Positions 25,602 through 33,544 of a DNA stretch of 64,000 bases are shown piece after piece. The first letter of the stretch is position 1. Each line of letters opens with the position of its first letter. The DNA comes from Streptomyces fuscichromogenes. GTDB lineage: Bacteria > Actinomycetota > Actinomycetes > Streptomycetales > Streptomycetaceae. The notes beneath the pieces were generated by a model that saw only the letters and a program-made list of their open reading frames with translations, was not told where the DNA came from and did no database searches. Location of the stretch: positions 62,001 through 126,000 of the forward strand of contig NZ_BMML01000014.1 in assembly GCF_014645815.1 (NCBI RefSeq), in the 5' to 3' direction. Both the position numbers and the translations under genes were made by a program.

Positions 25602-28061
25602 ATGAGCAGCCTCTTTGACGACAGCTTCCTGGCGAGCCTCCAGGCCCCCCGCGGCCATGACGAGGAACCCCCGCCACCGCCCGAGGACGAGCACGCTCCG
25701 GAGCCGGTTCCGGACGATCTGTTCGGCGGGAAGTTCGACCTGCCCCCGGACCGGGACGCCTACTACCGCGACGGCGCCGCCCGCCCGGCCCTGGATCCGG
25801 CCGCGCTCCTGGACGGGCTGAACGACAACCAGCGGGCGGCCGTCGTGCACGCCGGCTCCCCGCTGCTCATCGTGGCCGGCGCCGGCTCCGGCAAGACGCG
25901 CGTGCTCACCCACCGCATCGCCCACCTGCTCGGCGCCCGCCAGGTGCACCCGGGCCAGATCCTCGCGATCACCTTCACCAACAAGGCCGCGGGCGAGATG
26001 AAGGAGCGGGTCGAGCACCTCGTCGGCCCGCGCGCGAACGCGATGTGGGTGATGACCTTCCACAGCGCGTGCGTGCGGATCCTGCGCCGGGAGAGCAAGA
26101 AGCTCGGCTTCACCTCCTCCTTCTCGATCTACGACGCGGCCGACTCCAAGCGCCTGATGGCCCTGGTCTGCCGCGACCTGGACCTCGACCCCAAGCGCTA
26201 CCCGCCGAAGTCCTTCAGCGCCAAGGTCAGCAACCTGAAGAACGAGCTGATCGACGAGGAGGACTTCGCGGCCCAGGCCACCGACGGCTTCGAGAAGACC
26301 CTCGCCCAGGCCTACGCCATGTACCAGTCACGGCTGCGCGAGGCGAACGCCCTCGACTTCGACGACCTGATCATGACGACGGTCAACCTGCTGCGCGCCT
26401 TCCCGGACGTCGCCGAGCACTACCGCCGCCGCTTCCGGCACGTCCTGGTCGACGAGTACCAGGACACCAACCACGCCCAGTACGCGCTGGTGCGCGAGCT
26501 CGTCGGCACCGGCGAGCCCGACCTGCCCCCCGCCGAGCTCTGTGTCGTCGGCGACGCCGACCAGTCGATCTACGCCTTCCGCGGCGCGACGATCCGCAAC
26601 ATCCTCCAGTTCGAGGAGGACTACCCGAACGCGACGACGATCCTGCTGGAGCAGAACTACCGCTCCACTCAGACGATCCTCTCCGCCGCCAACGCGGTCA
26701 TCGAGCGCAACGAGTCCCGCCGCCCGAAGAACCTGTGGACCAACGCGGGCGCGGGCGCGCAGATCACCGGCTACGTCGCCGACACCGAGCACGACGAGGC
26801 GCAGTTCGTCGCCGAGGAGATAGACCGGCTCACGGACGCGGGCGAGGCGAAGGCGGGCGATGTCGCCGTCTTCTACCGCACCAACGCCCAGTCCCGTGTC
26901 TTCGAGGAGATCTTCATCCGCGTCGGCCTGCCCTACAAGGTGGTCGGCGGCGTCCGCTTCTACGAGCGCAAGGAGGTCCGGGACGTCCTGGCCTACCTGC
27001 GGGTGCTGGCCAACCCGGAGGACTCCGTCCCGCTCCGGCGCATCCTCAACGTCCCCAAGCGCGGGATCGGCGACCGCGCGGAGGCGATGATCGACGCCCT
27101 CTCGCAGCGCGAGAAGATCAGCTTCCCGCAGGCGCTCAAGCGCGTCGACGAGGCGTACGGCATGGCCGCGCGGTCGACGAACGCGGTCAAGCGGTTCAAC
27201 ACGCTGATGGAGGACCTCCGTACGGTAGTGGAGTCCGGCGCCGGGCCTGCCACCGTCCTGGAGGCGATCTACGAACGCACCGGATACCTGGCCGAGTTGC
27301 AGAACTCGACGGACCCGCAGGACGAGACCCGCATCGAGAACCTCCAGGAACTCGCCTCCGTGGCGCTGGAGTTCGAGCAGGAGTCGGGCGAGGGCGAGGA
27401 GCCGGCCGGGCTCGCCGCCTTCCTGGAGCGGGTGGCCCTGGTCGCCGACTCCGACCAGATCCCCGACGACGACGAGAACGGCGACGGCGTCATCACCCTG
27501 ATGACCCTGCACACCGCCAAGGGCCTCGAGTTCCCGGTGGTGTTCCTGACCGGCATGGAGGACGGCGTCTTCCCGCACATGCGCGCCCTCGGCCAGACCA
27601 AGGAACTGGAGGAGGAGCGGCGCCTCGCCTACGTCGGCATCACGCGCGCACGGGAGCGGCTGTACCTCACCCGGTCCTCGATGCGCAGTGCCTGGGGCCA
27701 GCCGTCGTACAACCCGGCCTCGCGCTTCCTGGAGGAGATCCCGGGCGCCTATCTGGAGTGGAAGCGGACCGGGGCGATGGCGCCGGTCTCCGCGGGGCCC
27801 GCGGCGGGCGTGGCGGCCTCGCTCTCCTCGACCCGCTCGCGCTCCTCGGCGTCGGGTGCGTCCGGCTTCGCCACCCGGCGGAGCGCGGAGAAGCCGGTGG
27901 TCTCGGTGGCCGTCGGCGACCGCGTCACCCACGACCAGTTCGGCCTCGGCACGGTCGTCGCGGTGAAGGGCACGGGGGCGAACGCGGAGGCGACGATCGA
28001 CTTCGGCGACACCAAGCCGAAGCGGCTGCTGCTGCGCTACGCGCCGGTGGAGAAGCTGTAG
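25602..28061 (+). CDS. pcrA: UvrD/PcrA-type ATP-dependent DNA helicase
   Basis: An 819-residue superfamily 1A 3'-5' helicase used in nucleotide-excision repair, mismatch processing and clearing of RecA filaments. Walker A GAGSGKT at 93-99 (Lys98), the Q-motif LNDNQRAAV, Walker B VLVDEYQDTN, VGDADQSIYAFRGA, the LEQNYRST motif and TLHTAKGLEFPVVF are all present. The C-terminal 50 residues form the Tudor-like RNA-polymerase-binding segment (VAVGDRVTHDQFGLGTVVAVKG). The N-terminal 70 residues are acidic and Pro-rich, typical of Streptomyces copies. The upstream promoter matches the RecA-independent damage consensus. It ends at a bidirectional terminator. Confidence 0.97.
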   Translation: MSSLFDDSFLASLQAPRGHDEEPPPPPEDEHAPEPVPDDLFGGKFDLPPDRDAYYRDGAARPALDPAALLDGLNDNQRAAVVHAGSPLLIVAGAGSGKTRVLTHRIAHLLGARQVHPGQILAITFTNKAAGEMKERVEHLVGPRANAMWVMTFHSACVRILRRESKKLGFTSSFSIYDAADSKRLMALVCRDLDLDPKRYPPKSFSAKVSNLKNELIDEEDFAAQATDGFEKTLAQAYAMYQSRLREANALDFDDLIMTTVNLLRAFPDVAEHYRRRFRHVLVDEYQDTNHAQYALVRELVGTGEPDLPPAELCVVGDADQSIYAFRGATIRNILQFEEDYPNATTILLEQNYRSTQTILSAANAVIERNESRRPKNLWTNAGAGAQITGYVADTEHDEAQFVAEEIDRLTDAGEAKAGDVAVFYRTNAQSRVFEEIFIRVGLPYKVVGGVRFYERKEVRDVLAYLRVLANPEDSVPLRRILNVPKRGIGDRAEAMIDALSQREKISFPQALKRVDEAYGMAARSTNAVKRFNTLMEDLRTVVESGAGPATVLEAIYERTGYLAELQNSTDPQDETRIENLQELASVALEFEQESGEGEEPAGLAAFLERVALVADSDQIPDDDENGDGVITLMTLHTAKGLEFPVVFLTGMEDGVFPHMRALGQTKELEEERRLAYVGITRARERLYLTRSSMRSAWGQPSYNPASRFLEEIPGAYLEWKRTGAMAPVSAGPAAGVAASLSSTRSRSSASGASGFATRRSAEKPVVSVAVGDRVTHDQFGLGTVVAVKGTGANAEATIDFGDTKPKRLLLRYAPVEKL

Positions 28062-28067
28062 TACCAC

Positions 28068-28091
28068 CGGGCCCCGCCGCGGCGGGGCCCG
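28068..28091. terminator. Bidirectional terminator between pcrA and the M23 gene
   Basis: A perfect 24-bp palindrome of two halves CGGGCCCCGCCG/CGGCGGGGCCCG, flanked by GTACC/GGTAC. Confidence 0.85.
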
Positions 28092-28106
28092 CAGGTACCG
28101 GCCGGG

Positions 28107-29555
28107 TCAGGTCGGGTCGAGCCCGTGGCTGCGCAGCCACGGCAGCGGGTCTATGGCGGCGCCTCCGGCCGGCCGCACCTCGAAGTGCAGGTGCGGTCCT
28201 GTCGAGTTCCCGGAGTTCCCGGAGTACGCGATCGGATCGCCGGCCTTGACCGTCGTACCGGCGGCGACGCGGTACGACGAGAGGTGGCAGTACCACGTCT
28301 CCGTGCCGTCCTTCGCCGTCACGATCATCATGTTGCCGTAGGCGCTGTTCCACTTGGTGGAGACGACGCCGTCGGTCGCGGCCATGACCGTCGTCCCGTA
28401 GGAGACGGGGAAGTCGATGCCCGTGTGGACGGACATCCAGTTCACGCCGGCCTGGCCGAAGTAGGCGCTGAGCCCCTTCTGGGTGACCGGAAGGACGTAC
28501 TTGGGACGCAGCCGCTCCTTGCGGGCCGCCTCCGCCGCCGCCTTCTTCTTCTCGGACTCCTGCTGGGCCTTGAGGTCGATCCGCTCCTGCGTCCGGCTGG
28601 CCCGGTCGGCGAAGTCGTCGGCACCCGCCGAGAGCGTCCTGAGCTGGGCGTCCAGCTTGCTGTTGGCGGCGGACGGTTTCACCGACTGCGCGTCCGAGGC
28701 GGAGGCCGTGGTGTCCTTGCCGTCGTCGGTCAGGCTGTTGACGGAGGCGGCCGCGATCCCGGCGACCCCCATCACGCACACGGAGGGCACGGCGACGGTC
28801 AGCAGCGCGGACCGCTTGGGAGGCGTACGGCGGCGGGAACGCGCCCCGGCGCGGGATCCGGCGCGGGTCGTCGCCGACGGCGTGACCGGGGCGATCTCTT
28901 CCTGGTCGTCCAGCAGTGGCGTTACTTCAGGGAGTTCACCGGTGGACGCCAATTCCCCGTCGTCCGGGAAGCTCTCCGTGGACTCCTCGAACTCCCGGAA
29001 CTCGCCGGTCTCCTCGAACTCCCCGTAGGGAGGCTCGTGTCCGGGTTCGGCGGTCTGGGCCGGGGTGCCGTCGGAGTTCCACTGCGTGGCGTCGTACACG
29101 CCGCTGTCGAACGCCTGGGTGCCCCACTCCCACTGCTGGGTCGCACCCGCCGGGCCCGACTGGTCGGGCTGGAGCCAGGCGCTCGCGTCCCAGTGGCCGC
29201 TGGTGTCGGCGACCGTCTCCTGCGCCGGCGCCGGGACGGTCCACGCGGTGCTGTCGTAGGCGCCGGAGTCGTAGACGGCGTGGTGCTGGGCCGCGTACGG
29301 GTCGTAGTTCAGGGTCTGGCCGCCGGCCGTCTGCCACTGCGTGGCGTCGTAGGCGCCGGAGGTCTGGCCCTGGTCCGGGAGGCTGCCGAAGAGCGGATCG
29401 CTGTGGAACGAGGCATCGGCGGCGGTGTGGTCGCCGTACGTGGTGAAGTCGCCGTACTGGGCTTCCTGGGTGCCGTACGACGCGTAGTGCGCCGGATCGG
29501 CGTCGGAAGCCGGAGCCGGGGTGGTCATGGTCCCCGACGGGTGACGGTCGTTCAC
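28107..29555 (-). CDS. Membrane-anchored M23 (LytM) metallopeptidase
   Basis: A 482-residue type II membrane protein. Residues 1-240 are an acidic region rich in Tyr, Asp and Gln with repeated AYDATQW-like motifs. One hydrophobic helix lies at about 255-280, and a helical stretch leads to the LytM domain. Zinc ligands fit His377 and Asp381 (HTGIDF) and His457 in HLHFE, with His424 and His455 catalytic. It cleaves peptide cross-links in peptidoglycan, or activates another hydrolase. GTG at 29555 is chosen for AAAGAG six bases upstream; an ATG at 29528 is an alternative. The long cytoplasmic repeat region is unusual and may bind a partner. Confidence 0.9.
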   Translation of the reverse strand: MNDRHPSGTMTTPAPASDADPAHYASYGTQEAQYGDFTTYGDHTAADASFHSDPLFGSLPDQGQTSGAYDATQWQTAGGQTLNYDPYAAQHHAVYDSGAYDSTAWTVPAPAQETVADTSGHWDASAWLQPDQSGPAGATQQWEWGTQAFDSGVYDATQWNSDGTPAQTAEPGHEPPYGEFEETGEFREFEESTESFPDDGELASTGELPEVTPLLDDQEEIAPVTPSATTRAGSRAGARSRRRTPPKRSALLTVAVPSVCVMGVAGIAAASVNSLTDDGKDTTASASDAQSVKPSAANSKLDAQLRTLSAGADDFADRASRTQERIDLKAQQESEKKKAAAEAARKERLRPKYVLPVTQKGLSAYFGQAGVNWMSVHTGIDFPVSYGTTVMAATDGVVSTKWNSAYGNMMIVTAKDGTETWYCHLSSYRVAAGTTVKAGDPIAYSGNSGNSTGPHLHFEVRPAGGAAIDPLPWLRSHGLDPT

Positions 29556-29603
29556 CAACTTCTCTTTCGCCTCGACAACAGGGGCTGCCAGAGCAGTGCG
29601 GCG

Positions 29604-29633
29604 ACTGTACCCGGCGGTATACGGGCGCGACAA
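29604..29633 (-). promoter_or_regulatory. Promoter of the M23 gene with adjacent palindrome
   Basis: TACAGT (-10) and TTGTCG (-35) with 18-bp spacing. Upstream of the -35 box is the palindrome GTTTC-GG-GAAAC (29652-29663), a possible operator. Despite TTGTCG, the spacing does not fit the PafBC consensus. Confidence 0.6.
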
Positions 29634-29776
29634 TCTTCAACAGGTTTCGCTGTTTCGGGAAACGGGCATTCGGCCGTGTTTCGGGGGACGACGGGCGCGA
29701 GTTTGGCCTTGTGTTCGATGATTGTTCGAGGAAGTGGCCTCCGTCGGACCTCCGCCGGACCTCCGTCAGGCCTCCG

Positions 29777-30643
29777 TCAGGCCACCGTCAGGCCGCCCGT
29801 GATCCGCTCCTCCGGGTGGGTCTCGTCGAGGGCCTGTCGTATGCCGGTCGCGATCGCCGGGTGGACGGGCAGGGCGAGGTGGCCGATCCCGGTCACCCGC
29901 ACGTTCGTCGCCAGGAGGTCCGGGTGGTCGATACGGGCCGTCTCCACCGGCTCCATCACCGAGTCCAGGTCGCTCCAGAAGCTCACGAACCGGGTGCGGC
30001 AGCCGGGCGCGGGCCGGGCCAGCTCCTCGATCACCTCCGAACCGGGACGCATCTGCCGCACGATCGGATGCGCGTCCGCGAGCGGCGCCACCCGGGTCCC
30101 GGAGTGCGGGGTGCCGAGCGTCACCAGGGTGCGGACGCGCAGGTCACCGCCGAGGCACTGGACGTAGTAGCGCGCGATCAGTCCGCCCAGGCTGTGCCCG
30201 ACGATGTCGACCCGGCCGCTGCCGGTGCGCTCGCAGATCTCCTCCAGATGCCGGCCGAGCAACTCGGCCGCGGTACGGATGTCGCAGGTCAGCGGCGAGT
30301 AGTTGAGCGACTCGACGCGCTGGCCGCCGTGCTGGGCGAGGGAACGGCGCAGCAGCACGAAGACCGAGCGGTTGTCGATGAAGCCGTGCAGCAGCACCAC
30401 CGGCGGGGCCGCCCGGACCGGCAGCCGGGCCGGGCCGTCGTCGGGCTCCGCGGACGGCGCGGGCGGCCCCGCCGGGCGGCGCTCCGGGGTGAGGCCGGTC
30501 GGGTAGAGCAGCAGGTGTCCGGCGAGGATCGCGGCCTCCAGGGCCGTCGACTTCAGGAGGGCCAGCGACAGACCGGCGAGTCTGCTGGGCAGGAGGCGGC
30601 GGCAGAACGGGAGAAAAGGGTCCAGTGCCTCGGTGACCTTCAT
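29777..30643 (-). CDS. Alpha/beta-hydrolase, lipase/esterase type
   Basis: A 288-residue protein. A hydrophobic helix near the N-terminus (LLPSRLAGLSLALLKS to ILAGHLLLYPTG) may anchor it at the membrane. The hydrolase core shows the oxyanion motif VVLLHGF at 83-88, the nucleophile elbow GHSLGG with Ser151, and a candidate acid and His in FWSDLDSVM and GIGHLAL. It resembles triacylglycerol lipases of the LipA/EstA type acting on acyl esters. AGGAGGT lies six bases before the ATG. It diverges from the B12-binding gene. Confidence 0.9.
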   Translation of the reverse strand: MKVTEALDPFLPFCRRLLPSRLAGLSLALLKSTALEAAILAGHLLLYPTGLTPERRPAGPPAPSAEPDDGPARLPVRAAPPVVLLHGFIDNRSVFVLLRRSLAQHGGQRVESLNYSPLTCDIRTAAELLGRHLEEICERTGSGRVDIVGHSLGGLIARYYVQCLGGDLRVRTLVTLGTPHSGTRVAPLADAHPIVRQMRPGSEVIEELARPAPGCRTRFVSFWSDLDSVMEPVETARIDHPDLLATNVRVTGIGHLALPVHPAIATGIRQALDETHPEERITGGLTVA

Positions 30644-30967
30644 CGGCCGACCTCCTGTCGGCACGCCGAGGACGGCTCCGTCCCCCGTGTGCCCTCGTGG
30701 GGAGGCCGGGCGGAGGCGGCGGGGGTGGCGGGATGCGGCGACATGCCGCGTCGTGGGCCCGTACTGCCCCGCGGACCACGCTGCGGCTCCCTGACGTGTC
30801 CCGCTGTGTGTGATTTCCCCCTCTGTAACCTCCGCGAAACTGCCGGTTGCGGGATGCTGGAGATAACGTTCGTTCACTTGAGACGGGTGGCGGAACGCGT
30901 CGAATGTGGGGTACTTCTCGGTACGGATGGATGTTGGCGTGTTCGTTCCATGGTCATGGAGGCAGTG
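30644..30967. other. Divergent intergenic region, lipase to B12-binding protein
   Basis: No gene is supported. A weak plus-strand promoter is possible: TTGAGA at 30878-30883 and TCGAAT at 30900-30905 (16-bp spacing), giving a 5' UTR of about 55 nt. A short inverted AACG-TT-CGTT lies just upstream. Confidence 0.4.
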
Positions 30968-31384
30968 ATGGGTGTGGCAGCCGGTCCGATCCGTGTGGTG
31001 GTGGCCAAACCGGGGCTCGACGGCCACGACCGCGGTGCCAAGGTCATCGCGCGGGCACTGCGCGACGCGGGCATGGAGGTCATCTACACCGGGCTCCACC
31101 AGACGCCGGAACAGATCGTCGACACGGCCGTCCAGGAGGACGCCGACGCCATCGGCCTCTCCATCCTCTCCGGCGCCCACAACACCCTGTTCGCCGCGGT
31201 CATCGACCTCCTCAAGCAGCGTGACGCCGAGGACATCCTCGTCTTCGGCGGCGGCATCATCCCCGAGGACGACATCGCTCCCCTCAAGGAGAAGGGCGTC
31301 GCCGCGATCTTCACGCCGGGGGCGACGACGGTGTCGATCGTGGAGTGGGTCCGGGAGAACGTCCGGCAGCCGACGGAGGCGTAG
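30968..31384 (+). CDS. Cobalamin (B12)-binding domain protein, methylmalonyl-CoA mutase C-domain type
   Basis: A 138-residue Rossmann-like B12-binding protein. The base-off motif DxHxxG is present as Asp18, His20 and Gly23 (GLDGHDRG), followed by SILSGAH and VFGGGIIPEDD, as in the small subunit or C-terminal domain of methylmalonyl-CoA-type mutases. GGAGG at 30958-30962 supports ATG 30968. No mutase catalytic subunit is nearby, so it must act with a large subunit encoded elsewhere (acyl-CoA mutase family) or as a B12 carrier/sensor. Confidence 0.93.
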   Translation: MGVAAGPIRVVVAKPGLDGHDRGAKVIARALRDAGMEVIYTGLHQTPEQIVDTAVQEDADAIGLSILSGAHNTLFAAVIDLLKQRDAEDILVFGGGIIPEDDIAPLKEKGVAAIFTPGATTVSIVEWVRENVRQPTEA

Positions 31385-31452
31385 GCCGCGTTCGCGGGGG
31401 GCCGACTTTTTTTGGGGGGCGGGGCGTGTGTCGTCGGCTGCGGCGCCGTCGT

Positions 31453-31490
31453 GGCTTGTCGCGCAGTTCCCCGCGCCCCTTACGGGGCGG
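31453..31490 (+). repeat. Dispersed Streptomyces intergenic repeat, copy 3, entering a coding end
   Basis: Contains GTCGCGCAGTTCCCCGCGCC plus the CCCCTTACGGGG hairpin. The TAA stop and last codons of the DUF5691 gene lie inside the hairpin, so the repeat supplies that gene's C-terminus. Confidence 0.75.
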
Positions 31491-33072
31491 GTGTGTCGAG
31501 TTCCGCGAGCATGGCCGCCCGGAGTCTCAGGGTGGTCACCAGGCGTTGGAAGGCTTCCGCCCAGTAGCCGCCGGCTCCCGGTGACGCGTCCTCGCGCTCG
31601 TCCGGGACGGCGAGGAGCGCGTCCAGGCGGCCGGCCTCCGCGGGGTCCAGGCAGCGTTCGGCCAGGCCCATCACCCCGCTGAAGCTCCACGGGTAACTGC
31701 CCGCGTCCCGCGCGATGTTGAGGGCGTCCACCACGGACCGGCCGAGCGGTCCGGACCACGGTACGGCGCACATGCCGAGCAGCTGGAACGCCTCCGACAG
31801 ACCGTGCGCCCCGATGAAACCGGCCACCCAGTCGGCCCGCTCCGCGCCCTCCAGCGTCCCCAGCAGCTTGGCCCGCTCGGCCAGGGACACCGCGCCCGGA
31901 CCGCCCGCCTCCGGTGCCGCCGGGACCCCGAGCAGCGCTCTCGCCCACTCGGCGTCCCGCTGCCGTACGGCGGCCCGGCACCAGGCCGCGTGCAGCTCGC
32001 CCTGCCAGCCGTCCGCCACCGGCAGTGCCACGATCTCCCCGGGGGTACGGCCACCGAGCCGGGCCGGCCAGGTGGTGAGCGGGGCCGCCTCCACCAACTG
32101 CGCCAGCCACCACGACCGTTCGCCGCGCCCGGCCGGCGGTTTGGCCACGACGCCGTCGCGCTCCATCCCCGGGTCGCACTCCGGCGGGGCCTCCACCGCG
32201 ACCACCGGCCCGTCCCCGGTGCGGTCGACCGCCACGCACACCCCGGCCCGCACCGCCATCCGCCCGGCGAGCGCCGAGCCGGGCAGCGCGGACAGCAGCT
32301 CCGCCGCCGTCGTCCGCACGTTGCGGCTCCGGTCCGACAGCGCCTGTTCCAGGAACGGCTCGTCCCCGGCGGCCAGGCCCGTGCGCAGCGAGTCGAGGAA
32401 CATCAGCCGGTCCTCGGCCCGCTCCGTCGCCCAGGTCCCGGCCAGCAGCTCGCGCGCAGCCTCGGGCGCACGGGCCCGCAGGGCGGCCAGCAGCGCGACC
32501 CGCTCGGCGAACAGCCCCTCCTGCCACAACTGCCTTGTCCCCTCGGCGTCCTCGGGGCCGGGCAGGGTCGTGCCGCCGCCCGGGGCCGCGCGCAGGGCGA
32601 ACCGCCAGTCCTGGTTGAGCCGGGCCAGCCACAGGGCGCGCGGTCCGGCGAAGGCCAGTGCGGCGGGCCGCAGGTCGGTACGGCCCCGGGCCGCGTCCAG
32701 CAGCGCGGGCAGGCTCTGCGGGGGTGCGGCGAACCCGCGTGCGTTGGCCGCGGCGAGCCACTGCGGCAGCAGCTCCATCAGGTCGGGCGAGCTGCCCCGG
32801 CGGCCGCCGGGAGCGGTCCCCGGGCGGTCGGAGAGCAGCATCGCCAGCCGGTGTGCCGCGCTGGCCGGCAGCGCGGGGCGCGGATCGGCGGGGGCCGGCT
32901 CGGGGCGGCGCGCGGCGCGGGCCGGACGCAGCCCGGCCCGTCGTCGTACGGTCGCCACGGCCGCCTCGTCCAGCAGGGCCGCGGGAGCCTCGCGGCGCGG
33001 TCCGCCGGTCGTCGGCGGGCGCCGGTCCGTGCCCAGCAGCGCCGTGGTGACGAGATCTTCCCAAGCGGTCAC
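31480..33072 (-). CDS. DUF5691 family protein
   Basis: A 530-residue, Ala/Leu/Arg-rich, probably all-helical protein of the DUF5691 family. It has HEAT-like patterns such as FLEQALSDRSRNVRTTAAELLSALPGSALAGRMA. No catalytic motif is seen. GTG at 33072 has GGAAAGGGAA upstream. In many actinobacteria this family is encoded with SWIM, MoxR, DUF5682 and vWA genes, as here, so it is taken to be part of that machine, perhaps a scaffold. It follows the SWIM gene on the same strand but is separated by a 450-bp repeat-rich gap. Its C-terminus is formed by a dispersed repeat. Confidence 0.85.
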   Translation of the reverse strand: MTAWEDLVTTALLGTDRRPPTTGGPRREAPAALLDEAAVATVRRRAGLRPARAARRPEPAPADPRPALPASAAHRLAMLLSDRPGTAPGGRRGSSPDLMELLPQWLAAANARGFAAPPQSLPALLDAARGRTDLRPAALAFAGPRALWLARLNQDWRFALRAAPGGGTTLPGPEDAEGTRQLWQEGLFAERVALLAALRARAPEAARELLAGTWATERAEDRLMFLDSLRTGLAAGDEPFLEQALSDRSRNVRTTAAELLSALPGSALAGRMAVRAGVCVAVDRTGDGPVVAVEAPPECDPGMERDGVVAKPPAGRGERSWWLAQLVEAAPLTTWPARLGGRTPGEIVALPVADGWQGELHAAWCRAAVRQRDAEWARALLGVPAAPEAGGPGAVSLAERAKLLGTLEGAERADWVAGFIGAHGLSEAFQLLGMCAVPWSGPLGRSVVDALNIARDAGSYPWSFSGVMGLAERCLDPAEAGRLDALLAVPDEREDASPGAGGYWAEAFQRLVTTLRLRAAMLAELDTPAP

Positions 33073-33216
33073 GGGGTTCCCTTTCCGCGAGTGCGGTGAG
33101 TCTGGCGAGTCGGTTGGGTACGGGGCGGCGGTGTCGGGTCGGTTCGGGTGCCAGCGGTGGGCGGTGGGCGGTGGTCGGTGAGCGGTGAGCGGTGGGTGGC
33201 CGGGTGCGGGTGCGTC

Positions 33217-33250
33217 GGGGCTGGTCGCGCAGTTCCCCGCGCCCCTCGAA
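33217..33250 (+). repeat. Dispersed Streptomyces intergenic repeat, copy 4
   Basis: GGGGCTGGTCGCGCAGTTCC plus CCGCGCCCCT, preceded by the same GTGCGGGTGCGT lead as the copy at 52435. The tandem heptad repeat starts immediately after it. Confidence 0.75.
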
Positions 33251-33410
33251 CGGCGGCTGCGCCGCCTGGAACGGTGGCTGCGCCGCCTGGAACGGTGGCT
33301 GTGCCGCCCCGAATGGTGGCTGCCCTGCCCGGAACGGTTGTTGTGCCGCCCCGAATGGTGGCTGTGCCGCCCCGGACGGTGGTTGTGCCGCCCCGGACGC
33401 GGCTGTCGCT
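33249..33410. repeat. 21-bp tandem repeat between SWIM and DUF5691 genes
   Basis: About seven degenerate units of GAACGGTGGCTGYGCCGCCCC. Because the period is 21 bp, one minus-strand frame reads as a heptapeptide repeat AAQPPFG/Q. That frame is not the SWIM frame, has no clear start and runs on into the dispersed repeat, so I call it non-coding, with some doubt. Confidence 0.75.
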
Positions 33411-33496
33411 TGCGGGCGGTGGTTGCGCTGCGTGCCGGTGGGTGGCTGCGCCGGCCCTGGGTTGGTCGGAGTGCGACGCGGATCGGGGGCCGGGCG

Positions 33497-33544
33497 GGTC
33501 AGCACAGCGGTACCGCCTCGCGTCAGCACAGCGGTACCGCCTCG
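33497..33544. repeat. 24-bp tandem duplication of the SWIM gene 3' end
   Basis: Two identical 24-bp units (33497-33520, 33521-33544) starting GTCAGCACAGCGGTACCGCC. The inner copy encodes the last codons and stop of the SWIM gene and the outer one repeats them downstream. Confidence 0.9.

Noticed and set aside
29604..29633. DNA-damage type promoter at the M23 gene
   Set aside because: TTGTCG is present, but the following bases and the 18-bp spacing do not fit TTGTCRGTG-N8-TANNNT; it looks like an ordinary promoter.
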